Source: Ignavibacteria bacterium UBA2333 (GTDB taxonomy: Bacteria; Bacteroidota; Ignavibacteria; Kapaibacteriales; Kapaibacteriaceae). From it: 64,000 bases of DNA. The first letter of the stretch is position 1. Each line of letters opens with the position of its first letter. This document shows positions 15,074 to 24,004 of the stretch, in pieces. A program made the position numbers and the translations under genes. The stretch lies in the NCBI GenBank assembly GCA_002344895.1, contig DDUR01000101.1:62001-126000 (forward strand), in the 5' to 3' direction. The notes under the pieces were generated by a model. The model had not been told where the DNA came from. It did not search any database and was given only the letters and a program-made list of their open reading frames with translations.

Positions 15074-15111
15074 CAAGGGCTCGCCATCACCAGGCGAGCC
15101 CTTGTTTTTTT
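15074..15111 (+). terminator. Strong rho-independent terminator
   Basis: CAAGGGCTCGCC pairs perfectly with GGCGAGCCCTTG (12-bp stem, 7-base loop) and is followed by TTTTTTT. It ends the DUF4397 protein gene. Confidence 0.92.
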
Positions 15112-15197
15112 CTTGGAATCCGAAGTGTAATACTCGACACTGAATCGTCAACGTTCAGCCGAAGCTGAAGATCAACGCCTAACTTCTAGCATCCTTG

Positions 15198-15416
15198 TCA
15201 TGGTACGTCCTCACTTGACACGGCAATGATATCTAAGCCGTATCGCTGTATCGACCGAAACACGGCATGAAGTGCCGATTGGTCCGGTAGCACTCCAACA
15301 AGTAATGTTTCCATACCGTCCGTACGTTCAACTACCAGAGGCGCAAATGCCTGGCTCCAGTCATCGGTAAGTCGTGCCCGTACGGTGATGCGGTAGTTCC
15401 GCGCGTCGCGCGACAT
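15198..15416 (-). CDS. Small conserved-type protein, possible ACT-like fold (72 aa)
   Basis: The start at 15416 (MSRDARNYRITVRARL) is preferred because GAAGG lies upstream and the protein then begins at the likely first strand. An ATG at 15443 is the alternative. The pattern is a strand (YRITVRARL), a DDWSQAF segment, a strand (TLLVGVLPDQ), a helix (SALHAVFRSIQRYG) and a strand (LDIIAVSS). It resembles a widespread family of small bacterial proteins whose members read 'QAALHG.L..IRDLGLPLLSV'. That resemblance is from memory of the pattern and function is unknown. It stands alone between a terminator and a repeat-containing spacer. Confidence 0.6.
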   Translation of the reverse strand: MSRDARNYRITVRARLTDDWSQAFAPLVVERTDGMETLLVGVLPDQSALHAVFRSIQRYGLDIIAVSSEDVP

Positions 15417-15544
15417 GGTGCCTTCTGATGTGTGATCGTTCATGAACGAAACATACGGTGCCGTTCGGGAAGTGCGAAACACTTCCCGAACCGACAACCG
15501 CATGTGAGAGAGGGAGAGAGACCGAAGTTAGATTTGGTTACTGC

Positions 15545-15586
15545 TCACCAGGAGAAGTTCACCGGGAGAAGTTCACCGGGAGAGTT
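15545..15586 (-). repeat. CTCCCGGTGA-family tandem repeat, 3 copies of 14 bp
   Basis: On the plus strand the units are TCACCAGGAGAAGT, TCACCGGGAGAAGT and TCACCGGGAGAG, starting at 15545, 15559 and 15573. Read on the minus strand this is the same CTCCCGGTGA core as the array at 60828. It lies about 75 bases downstream of the minus-strand Ig-protein gene. Confidence 0.75.
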
Positions 15587-15597
15587 CGGGGGCTGTA

Positions 15598-15625
15598 GTG
15601 GAGCGAATGCAGGCATTCGCTCCAC
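15598..15625. repeat. 28-bp near-perfect palindrome
   Basis: GTGGAGCGAATGC, two bases, GCATTCGCTCCAC: a 13-bp perfect stem with a 2-base loop. It lies between the stop of the minus-strand Ig-protein gene and the CTCCCGGTGA repeats. There is no T-tract on either strand, so it is not a standard terminator, although it could stabilise the 3' end of the mRNA or form a cruciform. Confidence 0.75.
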
Positions 15626-15660
15626 CGTAGGCGCCCCGATGAGGGTGAGGGACCGATGTC

Positions 15661-18291
15661 TTAAGGAAGGATGACCAGCGGAAGTGTCACGCGCTGGGAG
15701 CCATTCTCGATAACAACGAGATAGGACCCAGCTGCAAGCTGACGACCAGCATGATCGATTGCAGGAATTGTCATTGTGCCCGTTGTCGTCGAAAGCACAT
15801 TGCCTTGGAGTGAGATGATTCGCACCGTAGACGTGCTGTTGAGTCCTGCGATGACGAAGTCGGATGTTGCTGGGTTTGGTGTGATGACGTAGTTCGTCGA
15901 TTGTTCTTCATCAACACCCGTTGTCGTCGTTGCACGACCTACGAGACGTGCATCAAGATTGCCCGCGTTTTCCGAGAGGATGGTCACGTTGACGTCGTAG
16001 TCACCTGTTGTGAGTGGACGGAACTCAACACAAACCTCACCTTGTTCACCAGCCTCAATCGTGAGAGGCAGATCCGACACGATAGCGAAGGCAGAAGAAC
16101 CCGAACTTGTGGACTGCATTCCTGTGATTGTTACGTCGCGACCTTGATCAGCAACAACCGGGATACAGACAACTGCTGTTGTACCTGTGCGAATTTCACT
16201 GAAGTCTGCCGTTTCTTGTGCCTGATAGAAACGATGTCCCTGTGCGCCAAGATTTACCGTCATGTTGCCAAGAACGGAATTACTGGAAATGGTGACGGTT
16301 GCCTCTTTACGGTCACGTGTTTCAGCATTGAACTCAATCGTAAGTCCAGCGCTTTCTCCTGGCTCGAGTTCGAACGGGAATACAAGGCCTGGGAAGTGGA
16401 AACCAGCCGCAAATGCCTCAGCCGTGTCGATAGAATTCACAACAAGCGTCTGTGTACCCGTGTTCTTAAAGAACCAACCAGTTGCTTTACGATGAGCATA
16501 TCCAACTGGTACACGCTGATAGTCGAGGCGTGAGGCTGCAAGAGCAAGTTCTGGACCTTGAGCTGACGTTTCACCAACGATGATTCGCACCGTTGTTGTG
16601 AGTGCCTGGCCACAAGCATTTGTCACGATACAATGATAGAATCCTGCATCTGCTTCAGTTGCGTTCTGCTTTTCGAAGACTGCTGACGTAGCTCCAGCAA
16701 TGGATACGCCGTTAAACTTCCATTGATACGCGCGAGCGTCCGATGCATCCACTGTGAGTCGGATGAGTCCGCCTTCGTCAACACGTGCTGGCTGAGGCTG
16801 GACAATGATGACAGGCTTGGAGATTACACTTACCACGAATCCCGTTGATGTTGTTGTCTGGCCGCAGGCATTTGTAACCTCGACGGTATATGTTCCAGCG
16901 TCCGAAAGTTTAACGTTCTGAATAGACAGGACATTCGATGTCTGACCATCAAGTCGGTAGTCGTTACGATACCACTGATACTGAAGTCCAACGCCAGCAG
17001 CAAGGATCGACACGTCGAGCGACGAGCCCTTACATACTTCGCGGTTGCGTGGCTGAGCAACAATAACGGGAGCCGAAGCGATGTTGAGTTTGGCAGACGG
17101 AGCCTGCACAACGACAATGCAGTTAGAACCTTCTGGTGCTGCAGTATTTGTTACGACGACGTCATACGTTCCGGTATCAGCATCCGTTACTTCTGCGATC
17201 GTAAACTGTGCCCCATTTGCCCCTTCAATGTCAACTCCGTTAAAGCGCCACTGATAAGCAAGGCGTCCGCCTACGGCACTTACTTCGAAGGTTGCAGATG
17301 CACCAGCGCAAACAGTGTTGTTGCTTGGTGCAGCAACGATGATCGGCTGTTCCGTGATGTCGATCGTAATTGTTTCCGAGACTTCTTCTGAGCGGCAAGC
17401 ACCTGCAATCACCACACGATAGTCTCCTGCATTTATAGGACGAACATTTGTGATAACGTATGTTGGCTGCGTTGCTCCAGCGATTGGCAGATTGTTGTGA
17501 TACCACTGATACGAGAGGTCGTCACCTGCAGCAATTACCGAGATCGTGTGGTCGGTATTGGTGCAAAGGGGCGCAGAAGGGGCTACGGGCTGCTGCGTAA
17601 TAGCAACTGGCTTACGCTCACGAACCTGGGCAAAAGCAAGCATGTCCGTTGTGTTACCACACCACTCCACAATTCGAACGGCATAACGTCCTTCATTTTC
17701 CGCACCATTCATCACGATCTCAAAACTCGGATCCTCACCGCGCGCAATCTCTGTACCATTGTGGTACCAGATAAACGTTGGCTTGCGAGCACGAATGTCA
17801 AGGCGTGGGGTAATTGCTTCACCGCGACAGATAATGTACTCTTCGACGCCGCCGAGATAGGCAGGATCCTTGCAGATAAGGCGCGTTGTAAAGGATCGTT
17901 CGCCGGGCTTGATTTCTTCACCATCTCCCGCATTATCGGTGACGGATAGTCGGTAAATCACCTTGGAATCCGGGGGGAAGATGATGGGAATCGTAATTGT
18001 GACTTCCGTTTCTCCGGGAGAAATGTTCATCACGTGTTCCCATGTTTCACCGTCGTCAGTTGATGACGAAAGCATAATCTCTTCGCCCTTTGGGATGTCT
18101 CCGCTGACATCATTCCAGCCAAAGGTTACTTCCGTATCAATTTCAATGTCGGACCCTTCATCGGGTTTTACAAATTCAAAGGCCTGAGCAAAGGATGGCG
18201 TGGCAAAACAGATTGCCATCAGGGCGATCAGACCGAGTCTGATCCAGACCGAGGGTTTCGGTGGTCGTTCGGGGTTTCGTTGAGTCGTCAT
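15661..18291 (-). CDS. Secreted multi-Ig-domain protein with T9SS tail (876 aa)
   Basis: Signal peptide of about 36 residues (basic start, LIALMAICFA core, cleavage near SFAQA). An N-terminal beta-sandwich follows. About four to five Ig-like domains come next (about 225-580), each with the pattern 'YQWY.N...I.GAT ... DAGTYTV.V.N.CG', and paired cysteines. About 590-790 has HYDIN/DUF1573-like strands (GWFFKNTGTQTLVVNSIDT). The last 75 residues are a T9SS sorting-type domain (NYVITPNPATSDF ... GSYLVVIENG ... LVILP). It is likely a surface adhesin or matrix protein, by inference. Two copies of the G-run motif occur within it (17210 and 17568). It lies downstream of two MalT-like regulators on the same strand. 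Confidence 0.85.
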   Translation of the reverse strand: MTTQRNPERPPKPSVWIRLGLIALMAICFATPSFAQAFEFVKPDEGSDIEIDTEVTFGWNDVSGDIPKGEEIMLSSSTDDGETWEHVMNISPGETEVTITIPIIFPPDSKVIYRLSVTDNAGDGEEIKPGERSFTTRLICKDPAYLGGVEEYIICRGEAITPRLDIRARKPTFIWYHNGTEIARGEDPSFEIVMNGAENEGRYAVRIVEWCGNTTDMLAFAQVRERKPVAITQQPVAPSAPLCTNTDHTISVIAAGDDLSYQWYHNNLPIAGATQPTYVITNVRPINAGDYRVVIAGACRSEEVSETITIDITEQPIIVAAPSNNTVCAGASATFEVSAVGGRLAYQWRFNGVDIEGANGAQFTIAEVTDADTGTYDVVVTNTAAPEGSNCIVVVQAPSAKLNIASAPVIVAQPRNREVCKGSSLDVSILAAGVGLQYQWYRNDYRLDGQTSNVLSIQNVKLSDAGTYTVEVTNACGQTTTSTGFVVSVISKPVIIVQPQPARVDEGGLIRLTVDASDARAYQWKFNGVSIAGATSAVFEKQNATEADAGFYHCIVTNACGQALTTTVRIIVGETSAQGPELALAASRLDYQRVPVGYAHRKATGWFFKNTGTQTLVVNSIDTAEAFAAGFHFPGLVFPFELEPGESAGLTIEFNAETRDRKEATVTISSNSVLGNMTVNLGAQGHRFYQAQETADFSEIRTGTTAVVCIPVVADQGRDVTITGMQSTSSGSSAFAIVSDLPLTIEAGEQGEVCVEFRPLTTGDYDVNVTILSENAGNLDARLVGRATTTTGVDEEQSTNYVITPNPATSDFVIAGLNSTSTVRIISLQGNVLSTTTGTMTIPAIDHAGRQLAAGSYLVVIENGSQRVTLPLVILP

Positions 18292-18421
18292 GGTTTCAGT
18301 CCTTCAATTCATTGGTTGCGTTGTTGCCGTACGATCTGGCCGCTGTGACCTTCTTCGTACGATGCAAAATTCAGGACCAACGAGTATGAGGAACCTCAAC
18401 CGAAGGGTTGAATCTGATGTG

Positions 18422-21088
18422 TCAGACGAGTCCCATAGATTTTGCCTTCAGGATAGCCTCGGAACGACTTCGAACGTCGAGTTTTTGGAAGAGATTGTAG
18501 AGGTGCGTCTTAATTGTAGCAAGGGAAACGTAGAGTTCATCAGCGATACGTTGATTGGAAAATCCCCGTGCTAATAATGTCAGGGCGTCAATTTCACGCG
18601 ATGTAAGGCCTAACTCTCGTGTTTTTGTTCGCAACTCGTTAATGGTCACGGCTGGTGCTGACACGATTGCCGACGCTGCGGGCGCAACGTAGTCACGAGG
18701 TGTCAGGAGTGGTAACATGCAGCCGTGGCTACGACGCTCTTCGGCTATGGTCTGACGTGCACGTTCTGCTTCGCTGAGTCGGCCAGCTACTTCCGCTTCC
18801 AAGGCGAACACATCGTCGGCTTCAAGACGTAGTCGTGGCAGGTTTTGGACTAATAACACATCATAGAGCTCATGCAGAATGTGCCGATACGGACCTAGTT
18901 CATTTCGTTCTGCCTTCAGTCTGAACCAGAACAACAATGTATAGGTACGTCCCAACAGGTTTGTTGCCTTGTCGTTACGCGTCGTCAGCAAATCTGACTC
19001 TACCCAATCCATCCAACGATCTACCAGTGCGCGGGGTCCGAACCGATAGGCCGTTGCCGCTTCCATGAGACGAGCAAGCTCTGTATACATCTCCGCCAGA
19101 GCTGGCATATCAAGGGCTAACATGTCGGCAGACGCACGACGTGCACGGTCAGCATCTCCAAGATGTATAGCAAGCCGACACTCAATCTGGAAGGCATTAA
19201 ACAAGCGTGCTCGGACGAGACCAGGTTTCCGTTCTACAAGCGCTGCAATATCTCCGAGTGCACCTTCGGTCTCCTCAATATTGGCAAGGTCAAAAGCAAT
19301 CCGAGCGCACAGGGTGTTATAGTCTAATTCATGCGGAACAGACATAACGAGTTTTCCTGTCCTCTCAATATCTCGGATACGATCACGAGCCTCCAACGCA
19401 CGAAAACCTCGCCCTGCTAGTGCGTGACAGCGCATCGTATCCTGTTCAATGATTGCTCTGAACACGGTATCCAATCTGTCCCACTCCGTCGAACGCAGTC
19501 GATCAATACGCGCCAAGGCCTCATTGATTCTCAATGAACCTGTTAGCGTTCGAATTGTATTGATCTGATTGTTCGTGATAGAAACAGAGATTGCCTCCTG
19601 CGGAATATTTGCTCGTTGAGCATCGTCAGCCGATATACTTTGATACCACGATACACTCTCGGCCATAAACATAAGATCGCGGTCATAGTCGCGAAAACCG
19701 GTTTCTTCAACAGCTCGCGCATGACAAATGGTCCCCATCGCCATGGCGCGCATAGCCGGGTCTACGTCACCTTGAAGCACGGTCTCAAGTTGACTGATGT
19801 ATTCGGGAACGAGGTCAAACCGCAGAATGTTGGATGACATCGACAAGCTCATGATAAGGAGCCGTATGTCGGATGTGCGATGTTCTGCGTCGAGGTCCAA
19901 AAGAAAATTTGTGACATACGAGGCATCAGCATCATCAAGGTCATCCACCCATGTTTCAGCAATGATTTCGCATCTGGATGACAACACCGATGCTTCACGT
20001 GCACACTGCACGGCCAGGTCTGTGTATCCACGCCGCGCGCTCCAAACACCAGCTCGTGTGAGCACGGCATCAATGTCGTGAGGATACCGCAAACGTGCGA
20101 GACGGCGGAAGAGATCCGCTACAAGATGATGGAATCGGTACCACGTACCGTCTTCATCCAGTGAAATGACAAAAAGATTACGATGAACAATATCTCCAAG
20201 AAACTTCTCACCGTCACGTCCCAACATCGCCGTCACGAGTTGTGCTGAGAATCGGTCCATGAGGCTTAACAGCAGAACGTCCTTGGCGTCCTTCTCGTCA
20301 AGAAGACTTAGTACGTCCTGGACGAGGAAATCCAATACAAATTGATCACCATTTGCAAGTGCCTTAATAATGTCACCGTGATTCTCGCTTTGTCGCAACC
20401 GTGTAGCAGCAAGTACAACGCCAGCCATCCAGCCTTCCGTTGATGTTGCCAATGCTTGTGCATCAACATCGGCCAACGGGATACCATAGGCAGCACGTAG
20501 GAGTTCTTGTGTTTCCGTTGCATCAAGGCGCAAATCAGCAGAACGTACATCCAACAATCGGCCCTGTGCTCTCAATCGAGCTAGCGGTAAGGCAGGATCG
20601 GACCTACCTAATAGTACAAGTCGGAGGTGCGGAATGTCATGCCGAACGAGTGGCGACAACGTTTCCGTGAGCACATCATCGGGTATGAGGTGAACATCGT
20701 CAATGACAAGAATCACCGATGAATCAAGCTCGAGTAATGCTTCAACAAGCGACGCATGGACCATGTCAAGGTCCATTGGCGTCGAGTCAATCATCGGCAT
20801 AATGTCTACAAACCGATCCGGTTGTACGGTTGACAACGCACCGACAACATATCGTAACACACGTTGTGCATCAACGTCCTGCGCATCACAACTATACCAC
20901 GCTGCCGAACGCTGCCGCTTTTCCAGCCATTGTGCTAAAAGTGTCGACTTACCGAATCCCGCTGGTGCTGATACGATTGTAACGGCATAGTCTTCCAGCG
21001 CATTAAGTTTGCGAAGGAGTGGTGCCCTCTCGACGGTGTTATGGCGTACGGACGGAGTGTGGAGTTTTGTGCGTAGCAGTATGCTCAT
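18422..21088 (-). CDS. MalT-like LuxR-family transcriptional regulator, copy 1
   Basis: 888 residues with the layout of large ATP-dependent LuxR (LAL/MalT) activators. The N-terminal STAND ATPase has Walker A APAGFGKSTL (about 40-49) and Walker B VILVIDDVHL. A helical TPR-like sensor region runs from about 340 to 800. The C-terminal LuxR helix-turn-helix is at about 825-888 (LTSREIDALTLLARGFSNQRIADEL ... LDVRSRSEAILKA). These proteins bind an inducer and ATP, form oligomers and activate promoters. The ATG overlaps the stop of copy 2 (ATGA at 21085-21088), so the two are co-translated. Target genes are unknown; the T9SS cargo genes on either side are candidates. Confidence 0.9.
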   Translation of the reverse strand: MSILLRTKLHTPSVRHNTVERAPLLRKLNALEDYAVTIVSAPAGFGKSTLLAQWLEKRQRSAAWYSCDAQDVDAQRVLRYVVGALSTVQPDRFVDIMPMIDSTPMDLDMVHASLVEALLELDSSVILVIDDVHLIPDDVLTETLSPLVRHDIPHLRLVLLGRSDPALPLARLRAQGRLLDVRSADLRLDATETQELLRAAYGIPLADVDAQALATSTEGWMAGVVLAATRLRQSENHGDIIKALANGDQFVLDFLVQDVLSLLDEKDAKDVLLLSLMDRFSAQLVTAMLGRDGEKFLGDIVHRNLFVISLDEDGTWYRFHHLVADLFRRLARLRYPHDIDAVLTRAGVWSARRGYTDLAVQCAREASVLSSRCEIIAETWVDDLDDADASYVTNFLLDLDAEHRTSDIRLLIMSLSMSSNILRFDLVPEYISQLETVLQGDVDPAMRAMAMGTICHARAVEETGFRDYDRDLMFMAESVSWYQSISADDAQRANIPQEAISVSITNNQINTIRTLTGSLRINEALARIDRLRSTEWDRLDTVFRAIIEQDTMRCHALAGRGFRALEARDRIRDIERTGKLVMSVPHELDYNTLCARIAFDLANIEETEGALGDIAALVERKPGLVRARLFNAFQIECRLAIHLGDADRARRASADMLALDMPALAEMYTELARLMEAATAYRFGPRALVDRWMDWVESDLLTTRNDKATNLLGRTYTLLFWFRLKAERNELGPYRHILHELYDVLLVQNLPRLRLEADDVFALEAEVAGRLSEAERARQTIAEERRSHGCMLPLLTPRDYVAPAASAIVSAPAVTINELRTKTRELGLTSREIDALTLLARGFSNQRIADELYVSLATIKTHLYNLFQKLDVRSRSEAILKAKSMGLV

Positions 21089-23856
21089 GGAAGGAGTCCG
21101 GCGTCTCTCGCAGTTACAATCGCTTCGGCGCGCGATGTTACGTTGAGCTTCTGGTAGATGTTGTACAGGTGCGTCTTTACGGTGGCAAGAGAGACGAACA
21201 TACGATCTGCAATGCGTTGATTACTCAAGCCCATTACAAGATGTCGCAAGGTGTCGAGCTCACGTTCTGTAAGTACTTCAAACACGTTTGTTGCAGGTGT
21301 CGTCTGTCGTTGGTGAGTGAACGGGGCAAAGGGGGCTTCCCGTCGGAGGACAACTCGTTCAATCGCGTCGAGAACACGTATCGTGCCCTCCGAAGGATCT
21401 TCCGACCGAATGTCGTCGAGCCATGGTCCTGCGACCTCGGCTATTTCTACCAGATGATACGAAGGAGAGAGTGTGCCGTACAACCTCATGATTGTAACAG
21501 CCTCACGGATGGCAGTACGTGCTGCCCCCTCTGCCCCCTTCATCACCGCGTCAAGCCAAGTTATCACGTGAAACTCACCAATCTGGCGATGCAGATTCAT
21601 TGCAGTTGCATGTTGTTTTGCCGCTGCCGTGAGCTCAACAACTCGATTGCCGTCACCGCAACGAATCGAAGCAATGATGAACTGGATCACAGCTCCTAGT
21701 CGTGCAAACTGAGCTTCTGATTCCTGTTCCCAATGCTCGTATCCTTGTTCCCGACATTCTTCGACCCACTTCTTGACCGCCGCTGTATCGCCTCGTGCCA
21801 TGGCCATGCCTGACTCCATGACACGGCGTTTGTTACGTACGGGTGCAGCAAGCATTCCGTGCTCTTCACCACGCACAATGTCGATAAGCCGTATTGCTTC
21901 GTCCCACTCATGTCGCAACACACGAATTCGATGATCGGTTTGAATGGCATTGATTAGATACAAGATGCCAAGCCCCGGACGCTCATCGAATATCCTGTAT
22001 GCCCGCCGACAGCAATCAAGTGCTGTGTCAAAGTCACCAGACTCAAACGCTATACGTCCATCAAGTGTAACATGTGCAATACGTTCTGACTGTGGGACCG
22101 TAGCCCCACTGGCGGCAACAGCTACATACGAATCAGCAGATGCACGACGAGCTCTCTCTACATCGCCACGAATGATATGTACGTTTCCAATGTCACGTTG
22201 AACACTTGCAAGATCCTGAAACCTCTGACGAGCGATATATCTATCGACAACAAATCTGAGCACACCAATTGCACCATCTACATCCGTTAGTGTAACGAGG
22301 CTTCGCGAATACATAGCGTGCGCCGCAATGACCGATGTTTCCAGGCTTGCAGTGCGTATCCCAGCTGCTGTTGCCTCACTGGCAGTAAGAGATCGGAATG
22401 TCTCTACAGAATTGCGAAAACTATCTGAAGCACTGATGAATCTTCCACGGGCCATTTCGAGTGCACCCGTAAAAAACTCAACGTGAGCGCGGAGGTATCG
22501 TCGTGCAACATCGTCTCGTTCACGTGGTAGGGCAGCTTCGAGGCGCTCCACATGAATCGCCAAACGCTCGAGATTCATCGTATTGCTTGCACTTAGCGAT
22601 TGCAGGTATAACAATCGCGGGTGAAGGGCAACAACGTCGTCAGGTAACGTATCTACGAGCACTCCAATGTTCACAACCGTCGCATCATCGTCTACTGCCG
22701 TCCATGAATACTCAAGGACAGTAATCTTACTCTCAACATCACTCATTCTCTGAACCATTCGCAATGCAGCTGGTATCTGCCCTGCTTCGATATATCGAAG
22801 GGCCGCGTGACGTCGTACGTCGTCGGCTTCACTAACAGGCAGAGGTATTCGAGAACGAACGGCTTCGGCAAACAAACCGTAAAAACGATACCAGGACGAT
22901 GTTTCAGACAGTGGAACGACAAAGAGGCTACGACGCGAAAGCTCAACTAATTGATCACTACCGGGTTTACCATCAGCTTCAGCCAGAATCGCGCACAGGT
23001 CTGCATCAAACACCTCAACCAGTGCGAGTTTGCTCAGTAACATTCGCAAGTCATCCGGTACGTCGTTCAGGACCTCTTCCAGAAGATAGTCCAGAACAAA
23101 CGCGTCGGCGCCCGCAAAGTCTCTCAAGAACGCATCAACATCCTTGTGTCGTCTGAGTGATAGAGCTGCCAAACTCACTCCGGCAGGCCACCCCTCTGTA
23201 CGTTCACGTAGTACAACCACGTGGTCGTTCTCCAGGGTTATACCTGACGTGCGTTCAACAACAGTGCGCACATCATCAAGTCCAAACAACAGGTCAACGG
23301 AACGTAACTCGACAAGTAAACCGCGAGCTCGAAGTCTGGCCAAAGGAAGTGGCGGGTCTGTCCTACCAATTGCAATGATGTGAAGGCCTGTTGGTGATCC
23401 ATTCATGAGAGCACCAAACACGTCGCGTAATGTATCGGCAGGAACTTGGTGGTGATCATCAAGGACAACTATGAGACTTTCCTGAATCTCGTACGCCTCG
23501 TTCACGAACGTTGCCGTAAGATCCGCAAACTCCGGAAGAACGTCGTCGTTCAGACGTTCGTAGGTTTCAGCAAATGCTTCAGGTCGTTTACGACGTACAG
23601 CCTCGACGATAACAGCAAGAAACCGCACATCACGTTGATCATCTTCATCACAGGACACCCAGGCAGCATCCAGAGCTCTGAACTCAATCCACGAGGCAAC
23701 AACGGTACTCTTTCCAAACCCAGCTGGTGCCGTAACCACTGTCAGTAATGCTTCAACAGCCGCATCAAGACGCTGAAAGACGTCAATGCGTTCTATGGTA
23801 TGGGGCAAAAGGGGCGGCGGCTGCGTCTTCGAGAGTAACGACGGTCGGATTGGCAT
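21085..23856 (-). CDS. MalT-like LuxR-family transcriptional regulator, copy 2
   Basis: 923 residues, a paralogue of the downstream regulator with the same order: ATPase (Walker A APAGFGKSTV, Walker B LIVVLDDHHQ), long TPR-like region, LuxR helix-turn-helix at the end (LTERELDTLRHLVMGLSNQRIADRM ... LNVTSRAEAIVTA). Compared with copy 1 it carries extra residues before the helix-turn-helix, including REAPFAPFTHQ, coded by a G-run motif at 21323. Two more such motifs occur at 21524 and 23802, while copy 1 has none. A promoter-like TATCTTCGC lies about 20 bases upstream of the start. It is the first gene of the regulator pair. Confidence 0.9.
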   Translation of the reverse strand: MPIRPSLLSKTQPPPLLPHTIERIDVFQRLDAAVEALLTVVTAPAGFGKSTVVASWIEFRALDAAWVSCDEDDQRDVRFLAVIVEAVRRKRPEAFAETYERLNDDVLPEFADLTATFVNEAYEIQESLIVVLDDHHQVPADTLRDVFGALMNGSPTGLHIIAIGRTDPPLPLARLRARGLLVELRSVDLLFGLDDVRTVVERTSGITLENDHVVVLRERTEGWPAGVSLAALSLRRHKDVDAFLRDFAGADAFVLDYLLEEVLNDVPDDLRMLLSKLALVEVFDADLCAILAEADGKPGSDQLVELSRRSLFVVPLSETSSWYRFYGLFAEAVRSRIPLPVSEADDVRRHAALRYIEAGQIPAALRMVQRMSDVESKITVLEYSWTAVDDDATVVNIGVLVDTLPDDVVALHPRLLYLQSLSASNTMNLERLAIHVERLEAALPRERDDVARRYLRAHVEFFTGALEMARGRFISASDSFRNSVETFRSLTASEATAAGIRTASLETSVIAAHAMYSRSLVTLTDVDGAIGVLRFVVDRYIARQRFQDLASVQRDIGNVHIIRGDVERARRASADSYVAVAASGATVPQSERIAHVTLDGRIAFESGDFDTALDCCRRAYRIFDERPGLGILYLINAIQTDHRIRVLRHEWDEAIRLIDIVRGEEHGMLAAPVRNKRRVMESGMAMARGDTAAVKKWVEECREQGYEHWEQESEAQFARLGAVIQFIIASIRCGDGNRVVELTAAAKQHATAMNLHRQIGEFHVITWLDAVMKGAEGAARTAIREAVTIMRLYGTLSPSYHLVEIAEVAGPWLDDIRSEDPSEGTIRVLDAIERVVLRREAPFAPFTHQRQTTPATNVFEVLTERELDTLRHLVMGLSNQRIADRMFVSLATVKTHLYNIYQKLNVTSRAEAIVTARDAGLLP

Positions 23857-23874
23857 AGCCGCAACCTAAGGAGA

Positions 23875-23883
23875 GCGAAGATA
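23875..23883 (-). promoter_or_regulatory. -10/-7-type element (TATCTTCGC) before the MalT-like pair
   Basis: Matches TAnnTT(T/C)G on the minus strand, 27 bases upstream of the copy 2 ATG. No convincing -33 partner was found, so this rests on the motif and its position only. Confidence 0.45.
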
Positions 23884-23907
23884 TTGTCGGGCCGACGTGG
23901 GCTAGAA

Positions 23908-23949
23908 GTGGGGAGGCAGGTGGGGTTAATGGTGGGGAGGCAGGTGGGG
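23908..23949 (+). repeat. G-rich direct repeat, possible G-quadruplex
   Basis: GTGGGGAGGCAGGTGGGG occurs twice (23908-23925 and 23932-23949, 24-base period), followed by AGGAG. Four GGGG runs separated by short loops give quadruplex potential on the plus strand. It lies downstream of the minus-strand gene at 24005 and just upstream of the MalT-like pair's promoter. A 6-bp hairpin (GCTCGC gta GCGAGC, 23961-23975) sits beside it. Confidence 0.75.
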
Positions 23950-24004
23950 AGGAGAATACCGCTCGCGTAGCGAGCACCCCGCGAAGCAAAGCTGAGCTAC
24001 TCAT

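Noticed and set aside
15901..16533. Open frame on the plus strand inside the Ig-protein gene (210 codons)
   Set aside because: It is antisense to a clear signal-peptide/Ig/T9SS protein and has no recognisable domain or ribosome site.
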